Assembly (NCBI GenBank): GCA_031259035.1
Contig: JAIRLZ010000147.1
Location: 1-9,004 of the forward strand
Origin: Treponema sp.
GTDB lineage: Bacteria > Spirochaetota > Spirochaetia > Treponematales > Breznakiellaceae
Direction of reading: 5' to 3'
Length of the DNA stretch: 9,004 nucleotides
In this document: positions 4,768 through 9,004 of the stretch, in pieces
Layout: each line of letters begins with the position of its first letter
Numbering within the stretch: position 1 is the first letter of the stretch
Made by a program: the position numbers and the translations under genes
Notes under the pieces: generated by a model
What the model saw: only the letters and a program-made list of their open reading frames with translations
Told to the model about the DNA's origin: nothing
The model's database searches: none

Positions 4768-6222
4768 TTGGAAGAACAAAAAACAGAAGGCCAGCGGCTT
4801 GCGGAAAAACTGACGTTTGAAATCAAGTCGTGCTGGGAGACAATCGAAGAAAAGGACAGGGACGCAGTCGCTGAATTTGCGGAACAATACAAAAAATTCA
4901 TTGATAAAGGCAAGACAGAGCGGGAATTCAACGCGGAATGCCTTTCCATCCTGAAAGAAGAAGGCTTTATTGATATTGAAACCGCGCTTTCGCGGGGAAA
5001 AAAGCTGAAAGCCGGAGATAAGGTGTACCAGAATAATAGGGGGAAGTCCCTCGTGTTCGCGGCAGTCGGGCGCGCGTCCATAAAAGAAGGGATGAACATC
5101 GTTGGCGCCCATATTGATTCGCCCCGCATCGATCTGAAAACGAACCCGCTCTATGAGGACGGCGGATTCGCCATTTTTGACACCCATTACTACGGCGGAA
5201 TCAAGCATTACCAGTGGACGACCATACCGCTCGCCATGCACGGCGTTGTGTTCAACAAAAATGGGGAAAAGCAGACCGTTTGCGTCGGCGAGAAGGAGGG
5301 CGATCCGGTTTTCGTGATCACCGACCTGCTGCCGCATTTGGCGCAGGATCAGATGCAGAAGAAGGCCAACGAGTTTGTGCGGGGCGAAGAGCTTGACGTG
5401 ATCGCCGGCTCCGAACCATTCAAAGACGAGAAGGTGAAGGAGAAGGTGAAGCTCACGATTCTCAACCTGCTTCACCACACGTACGGCGTGGTTGAAGAAA
5501 ATTTCGCGTCCGCTGAGATCGAGTTCGTCCCTGCCTACAGGTCGCGGGATGTCGGTCTCGACCGCAGTCTTATCGGCGCGTACGGACACGACGACCGGTG
5601 CTGCGCCTACACCGCGTTTCGCGCCGCGCTTGAGCGCGCCGGAGCGGGCGGGCGGAGCGGCATACCCGAAAAAACCGCGGTCTGCCTCCTGACCGATAAG
5701 GAAGAAATAGGCTCAATGGGAAATACGGGCGCCCAATCGCGGTTTTTTGAAAACTTCATCGCGTACCTGTGTTCACAGAGCGTGGAGAACTACTCGGATA
5801 TTGATCTGCGGCTTGCGTTGAATAGGTCGGCCATGCTTTCAGCCGATGTAAACGCGGCGTACGATCCTAATTTCGGCGATGTGTTTGACAAGAAAACCGC
5901 TTCTTATTGCGGAAAAGGGCTTGCGCTTTCAAAATACACGGGCGCGCGGGGAAAGGTTGGGGGCAGCGACGCCAACGCGGAATTCCTGCAAAAAGTGCAG
6001 GCTATTCTGGACAAACACGGCGTCCGGTGGCAATTTGGCAATCTGGGCAAGGTGGACAAGGGCGGAGGCGGCACCATCGCACAGTATGCGGCGAATCTGG
6101 GCGTTGACGCGCTTGACTGCGGCATACCGGTGTTGTCCATGCACGCTCCGTTTGAGGTGATCAGCAAAATAGACCTTTGGACAGCGTACAGGGGCTACGC
6201 CGCTTTCTTGAAAGACGCCTAA
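4768..6222 (+). CDS. M18 family aspartyl/zinc aminopeptidase
   Basis: A 484-residue cytoplasmic metallopeptidase of family M18 (COG1362), which removes N-terminal residues, often acidic ones, from peptides using two metal ions. All five metal or catalytic regions are present, numbered from the TTG start: AHIDSPRIDLK with His115 and Asp117; GHDDR with Asp275/276; DKEEIGS with Glu312/313; SADVNAAYDPNF with Asp360; and SMHAPFE with His459. GGSDANAE is also typical. The TTG at 4768 is chosen because AGGAGG sits 6 nt before it, and because the in-frame ATG at 4723 lies between the promoter's -35 and -10 boxes, upstream of the expected transcript start. Length fits the family. It is first in a probable operon; the lipoprotein gene begins 33 bp after its stop. 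Confidence 0.93.
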   Translation: MEEQKTEGQRLAEKLTFEIKSCWETIEEKDRDAVAEFAEQYKKFIDKGKTEREFNAECLSILKEEGFIDIETALSRGKKLKAGDKVYQNNRGKSLVFAAVGRASIKEGMNIVGAHIDSPRIDLKTNPLYEDGGFAIFDTHYYGGIKHYQWTTIPLAMHGVVFNKNGEKQTVCVGEKEGDPVFVITDLLPHLAQDQMQKKANEFVRGEELDVIAGSEPFKDEKVKEKVKLTILNLLHHTYGVVEENFASAEIEFVPAYRSRDVGLDRSLIGAYGHDDRCCAYTAFRAALERAGAGGRSGIPEKTAVCLLTDKEEIGSMGNTGAQSRFFENFIAYLCSQSVENYSDIDLRLALNRSAMLSADVNAAYDPNFGDVFDKKTASYCGKGLALSKYTGARGKVGGSDANAEFLQKVQAILDKHGVRWQFGNLGKVDKGGGGTIAQYAANLGVDALDCGIPVLSMHAPFEVISKIDLWTAYRGYAAFLKDA

Positions 6223-6255
6223 TGCCCAAAATACAGGAAGAGATAGGAGAATTAT

Positions 6256-7347
6256 ATGAAATACTGGAAAATTGCGGGAAAAATAATCGTTTTATGCGCG
6301 CTCTGCGCGTTATGCGCCGGAATCGCCGCGCTTTTTTCGTGCGACAAGGCGAAACAGGCGTCGAACGCCGCTGGCACAGCGGGCGCTGGCGCGGCGGGCG
6401 CCGTTGCGGCGGATGCCGGGGACGTGGTTATCGGCGTGTTTATTCCGGGAGTTATGGCGGGCAGCGCGACGTATGAGATGCTGGCGCAGGGAGTCGAGCG
6501 GGCCGGAAAAGAAAAGAATGTTGAGGTCAAGGTGGTCGAAGCCGGGTATAATCAGGCGGAATGGGAGACGATCCTCACTTCAATGGCGGCTTCGGGCGCT
6601 TACAGCCTCATTGTGTCTTCAAACCCGTCGCTTCCGGCAATCGCCGAGTCGGTGTCCGCGAAGTTTCCAAAGCAAAAGTTTCTTCTGCTTGACGGGCGGC
6701 TTGCGGACAACGCCGTCGGCGTTGCCGCAATATACACCGTGCGGTACAATCAAACGGAGCAGGCGTATATGGCGGGGTACATCGCCGCGCTGGAATCGCG
6801 GGAACTCGGCGGGACAAAAGTGGGGCTTGTCGCCGGTCAGGAGTATCCGGCGATGAACGAGATCATTTTGCCCGGGTATGTCCACGGCGCTCAAGCCGTT
6901 GATCCGTCCTTTACAGCCGACTTCCGCGTAGTCGGCAACTGGTTCGACGCGGGCAAAGCCGCGTCGCTTGCGCAGGACATGATCGCGCGCGACGCGAAGG
7001 CGATCCTCTGCGTTGCGGGCGGCGCAAACGAGGGCGTTGTGCAGGCCGCCTATGAGAGCGGCGCGAAGGTTGTCTGGTTTGATTCCAACGGCTACGCGAT
7101 ACGCCCCGGCACGGTGGTGGGAAGCTCCGTTATCAGGCAGGACAAGCTGGCGTACGAGAAAACGCTGCTCTTTCTGGAAGGCTCCCTTCCCTTTGGCGCC
7201 TCGGATATCGTGGGCGTTGCGGAAGGGTACGTTGACTTTATTGAAGACGACCCTGATTATAAAGCGGCTGTCAGCGAAGCCGTCCGTGAAAAGCAGGCGG
7301 ATATGATCGCCCGCATACGAAACGGGAGCCTCGTATTACAGGAATAA
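6256..7347 (+). CDS. BMP-family (PnrA-like) substrate-binding lipoprotein
   Basis: A 363-residue lipoprotein of the basic membrane protein family, the substrate-binding part of ABC importers that in characterised members (PnrA/TmpC, BmpA) bind purine nucleosides. A signal peptide of 28 residues ends in the lipobox LFSC, giving Cys29 as the lipidated residue. An Ala/Gly-rich linker follows to about residue 53, then the periplasmic-binding fold from GDVVIGVFIPG. The late stretch VVWFDSNGYA ... VVGSSVIRQDK matches the usual 'D-x-D-x ... S-x-x-(K/R)-x-D' part of the family. Oddly, the usual early 'D-x-G-G-x-x-D-x-x-F-N' nucleoside motif is replaced by PGVMAGSATYEML, so the ligand may not be a nucleoside. 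AGGAGA precedes the ATG at good spacing. The gene is followed by a permease gene, with no ATPase gene between. Confidence 0.9.
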   Translation: MKYWKIAGKIIVLCALCALCAGIAALFSCDKAKQASNAAGTAGAGAAGAVAADAGDVVIGVFIPGVMAGSATYEMLAQGVERAGKEKNVEVKVVEAGYNQAEWETILTSMAASGAYSLIVSSNPSLPAIAESVSAKFPKQKFLLLDGRLADNAVGVAAIYTVRYNQTEQAYMAGYIAALESRELGGTKVGLVAGQEYPAMNEIILPGYVHGAQAVDPSFTADFRVVGNWFDAGKAASLAQDMIARDAKAILCVAGGANEGVVQAAYESGAKVVWFDSNGYAIRPGTVVGSSVIRQDKLAYEKTLLFLEGSLPFGASDIVGVAEGYVDFIEDDPDYKAAVSEAVREKQADMIARIRNGSLVLQE

Positions 7348-7358
7348 TGCGGGACATC

Positions 7359-7395
7359 TGGCTTCTAGCATGGCTTTTAGCCATGCTAGAAGCCA
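7359..7395 (+). repeat. Perfect 17-bp hairpin at the lipoprotein/permease junction
   Basis: TGGCTTCTAGCATGGCT (7359-7375) is exactly complementary to AGCCATGCTAGAAGCCA (7379-7395), with a TTT loop. It begins 11 nt after the lipoprotein stop and contains the first ATG of the permease frame (7370). No U run follows, so it is not a classical terminator. ATGCGGGA occurs on both sides (7347-7354, 7395-7402). A likely role is stabilising the upstream mRNA or lowering permease translation; it could also be a rearrangement scar. Confidence 0.9.
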
Positions 7396-7408
7396 TGCGG
7401 GAATCCCG

Positions 7409-8248
7409 ATGCTAGACTCTGCGCTGCCCTTGTTGTTCGCGTCTCTCGGCGCGTTATGGACGGAATTAGCCGGCTCTCTGGGCATATTTATTGAAGGGTT
7501 TATGAGTCTCGGCTCGTTTTTCACCTATTGTCTCATGGTGAAGACAGATTCCATCGTCGCATCATGCCTGCTGTCCGCGCTTGTATGCGCGGCGCTGGGT
7601 TTTCTTTCCGCGGTTTTTGTACAGGCGAGCGCGGTGAATCCTTTTATCGCGGGGCTTGCCCTGAACCTCGCCGCGGACGGGCTCACCAACACCCTCTCGC
7701 AGATATGGTTTGGCGCCAAAGGCGTTTTGCGAAACGGGTTTTTTTTTGAAATCCCCGCCCGCGCCGGTTCCCTTCAAATGTCTTTCGCCGCCTCAGCGGC
7801 GATCTGTTTTGTTCTTTCCGCTTTTCTTGTTCATAGGACGCGCTTCGGTCTCAGACTCCGGGCGTCCGGGCTTTCGGCGCCGGCGGCTGAAGAACGCGGC
7901 GTCAATCCGGCCCGACACCAGATCGCGGCGTGGACGCTGGCGGCCATGCTCGCCGGCATTGGGGGATCCTACCTCATGCTGCGGGTGGGCGCGTATACGC
8001 CCGGCGGCGTTTCCGGACGGGGATGGATAGCGCTTGCCGCCGTGTACCTTGGGTTCCGCAGCGTATGGGGCGTTGGGGCCGCGGCTTTTGCGTTTGCGCT
8101 GGTTGAACGCGCGGGCGTCATAGCGCAGAGCGTACGCGGTCTTCCGCCCACCGCTCTTTTGGGCGTCCCATCGGCGCTCGCGCTGGTTTTCTACGCCGCG
8201 TCATGCGCGGTACGAGAGAAGCGGCGGCGGCGCGGGAACGCGCCCTGA
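7409..8248 (+). CDS. ABC transporter permease, YufQ-like (BMP/nucleoside or sugar type)
   Basis: A membrane permease of the BPD_transp_2 group (the second permease of BMP-type nucleoside importers). From the ATG at 7409 it has 279 residues; the longer frame from 7370 has 292, but that ATG lies inside a perfect hairpin and neither start has a good ribosome binding site. Family alignment favours 7409: 'LPLLFASLGALWTELAG ... IEGFMSLGSF' matches the usual 'LL-x-A-L-G-x-L-x-S-E-R-x-G-V ... E-G-x-M' start. A cytoplasmic loop FGLRLRASGLSAPAAEERG suits the ATPase contact, and GRGWIALAAV is a conserved family segment. About seven to eight hydrophobic helices are present, and the end is Arg-rich. It normally works with a second permease and an ATPase, neither of which is in this window. 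Confidence 0.85.
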   Translation: MLDSALPLLFASLGALWTELAGSLGIFIEGFMSLGSFFTYCLMVKTDSIVASCLLSALVCAALGFLSAVFVQASAVNPFIAGLALNLAADGLTNTLSQIWFGAKGVLRNGFFFEIPARAGSLQMSFAASAAICFVLSAFLVHRTRFGLRLRASGLSAPAAEERGVNPARHQIAAWTLAAMLAGIGGSYLMLRVGAYTPGGVSGRGWIALAAVYLGFRSVWGVGAAAFAFALVERAGVIAQSVRGLPPTALLGVPSALALVFYAASCAVREKRRRRGNAP

Positions 8249-8283
8249 GCCGCTCTTCGCCGGCGCGGACGCCTCACAGATAT

Positions 8284-8316
8284 AAAAAAAGCGGATCGCC
8301 TTATGAGCGATCCGCT
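8284..8316 (-). terminator. Intrinsic terminator of the small lipoprotein gene
   Basis: On the minus strand AGCGGATCGC pairs perfectly with GCGATCCGCT (arms 8307-8316 and 8290-8299, 7-nt loop) and is followed by seven T. It is about 58 nt past the lipoprotein stop. On the plus strand the stem is not followed by T, so it serves the permease operon only weakly. A second, imperfect hairpin (8320-8342) lies between it and the lipoprotein stop. Confidence 0.9.
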
Positions 8317-8374
8317 GAACGGGCTTGCCGGAGGCAAACCCGCTTTTGAATATTACCTGGTTTCTTCGGCTCTT

Positions 8375-8800
8375 TTACATAGGAATGTTCGCGGTCGCGT
8401 CAATGGACGCCGATCCGTTCAACAATAGATAGTCCGCGCCAACATCTCTGCCCTTGGCGACCACCGTGTAGGTGTATGTGCGTTTGTCAACCAGTTGGTT
8501 GGAGTACCCCACTTTGTCTTGATAGTGCGTCTGGTCCGCGCCGAGATCTCCAACCCGCTTCGAAACGTGCGTTTCGGCGTCCTTGCGGTACACCGCATAG
8601 CCGGCGGCGTCTCCCACCACGTTCCAGCCAATGACGATGGCGCCCGGTTTGACGACCGCTTTCAGGTTTTGCGGCGCGGGAAGAGCGGGAAATGTTTGTT
8701 TGTTCTCGATTTCCTGGGTCAATCCTCCGCTGTCGCAGCCGGCGAAAATCACGGCGAACAGCAAAACTGTCGCCACCGAAAGATAAAAGGCTTTTTTCAT
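8375..8800 (-). CDS. Small lipoprotein with one FN3-like domain
   Basis: A 141-residue protein exported and lipidated: MKKAFYLSVATVLLFAVIFAGC is a signal peptide with the lipobox FAGC, Cys22 being the anchor. After a short linker a single fibronectin type III-like domain (about residues 43-135) follows, shown by LPAPQNLKAVVKPGAIVIGW, then GYAVYRKDAET, and TYTYTVVAKG, which are the usual strand patterns 'P-x-x-L ... W ... Y-x-V-Y-R ... Y-x-Y-x-V-x-A'. The protein would be membrane-anchored and face outward. Its partner and role are unknown. AAAGGAGAGG lies just before the ATG. It is convergent with the permease operon and has its own promoter and terminator, so it is probably expressed alone. 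Confidence 0.82.
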   Translation of the reverse strand: MKKAFYLSVATVLLFAVIFAGCDSGGLTQEIENKQTFPALPAPQNLKAVVKPGAIVIGWNVVGDAAGYAVYRKDAETHVSKRVGDLGADQTHYQDKVGYSNQLVDKRTYTYTVVAKGRDVGADYLLLNGSASIDATANIPM

Positions 8801-8853
8801 AAGTCACCTCTCCTTTTAAGCGGGAATCCGCATCAAAAGCGCGGCTCCCGTAA

Positions 8854-8881
8854 AATATATGGATGAAGGAGCCAGTTTCAG
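8854..8881 (-). promoter_or_regulatory. Candidate promoter of the small lipoprotein gene
   Basis: On the minus strand CTGAAA (8881-8876, 4 of 6) is followed after 16 bp by TATATT (8859-8854, 5 of 6). Transcription would start near 8847, giving a leader of about 45 nt. The sequences GGAATCCGC (8823-8831) and GCGGATTCC (8885-8893) form a 9-bp inverted repeat around it, which may be chance. Confidence 0.5.
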
Positions 8882-8989
8882 GGCGCGGATTCCGGCGCGG
8901 AAAAACATGCGCAAGCGGGAAACGGCGCGGCGTCTGACAGAGTGATTGTATATAAGATATTGTATGGAAACTGTGAGACTGCTAAATAT

Positions 8990-9004
8990 GGGGGGGGGGG
9001 GGGG
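8990..9004. repeat. Poly-G run of at least 15, cut by the window end
   Basis: The last 15 bases are all G, following GCTAAATAT. About 35 bp upstream on the plus strand is a weak promoter-like pair, CTGACA (8935-8940), 18 bp, TATTGT (8959-8964). Poly-G tracts that vary in length switch some Treponema genes (the tpr family in T. pallidum). The same pattern is a well-known artefact of two-colour sequencing at read ends, and the run ends exactly at the window edge, so its reality is uncertain. Confidence 0.6.

Noticed and set aside
4699..5589. 296-residue open frame on the minus strand
   Set aside because: It lies opposite the aminopeptidase, which has all its catalytic motifs; the antisense frame shows no family features.
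8320..8342. Second hairpin beside the lipoprotein terminator
   Set aside because: It has a mismatch in the stem and no T run, so I did not call it a separate terminator.
1..9004. CRISPR arrays, complete insertion sequences, rRNA or tRNA genes, prophage genes
   Set aside because: I saw no spaced direct repeats of CRISPR type, no transposase or phage gene, and no RNA gene structure anywhere in the window.

Overview
This is a gene-dense bacterial window with good Shine-Dalgarno sites and seven recognisable genes, one of them cut by the left edge. Nothing in it names the species. A BMP-family substrate-binding lipoprotein, a small one-domain FN3-like lipoprotein, an M18 aminopeptidase and loose spirochaete-style lipoboxes together suggest a fairly GC-rich Treponema-like spirochaete. 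That is inference from gene content, not proof.

Left part, minus strand (about 1-2841): a run transcribed right to left encodes a BrnQ-type branched-chain amino acid carrier, an HSL-type alpha/beta hydrolase, and the first 51 codons of a Cys/Met-metabolism PLP enzyme that leaves the window at base 1. A terminator-like hairpin lies between brnQ and the hydrolase. A candidate promoter, framed by a 9-bp inverted repeat, precedes brnQ.

Middle (about 2842-4767): a gene-poor stretch (2842-3437) holds a very strong 40-nt hairpin and a possible decayed reading frame. It is followed by a minus-strand GntR/FCD regulator with a candidate self-operator, then a 570-bp region between the regulator and a rightward operon. 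This region carries a near-identical 64-bp copy of the regulator's 3' end. The regulator lies upstream of brnQ on the same strand and may control it or itself; neither is shown by the sequence alone.

Right part, plus strand (4690-8248): a well-formed promoter with a palindrome just upstream drives a probable three-gene operon: M18 aminopeptidase (TTG start), BMP-family lipoprotein, and one YufQ-like ABC permease. The ATPase and partner permease expected of a BMP transporter are not between the lipoprotein and the permease. At that junction lies a perfect 17-bp hairpin.

End (8249-9004): a strong minus-strand terminator separates the operon from a convergent gene for the small lipoprotein, which has its own candidate promoter. 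The window ends inside a run of at least 15 G, which may be a phase-variable tract or a sequencing/assembly artefact. I see no unmistakable new system. The most unusual signals are the hairpin at the split transporter junction, the duplicated regulator tail, the large hairpin near 3180 and the poly-G run.
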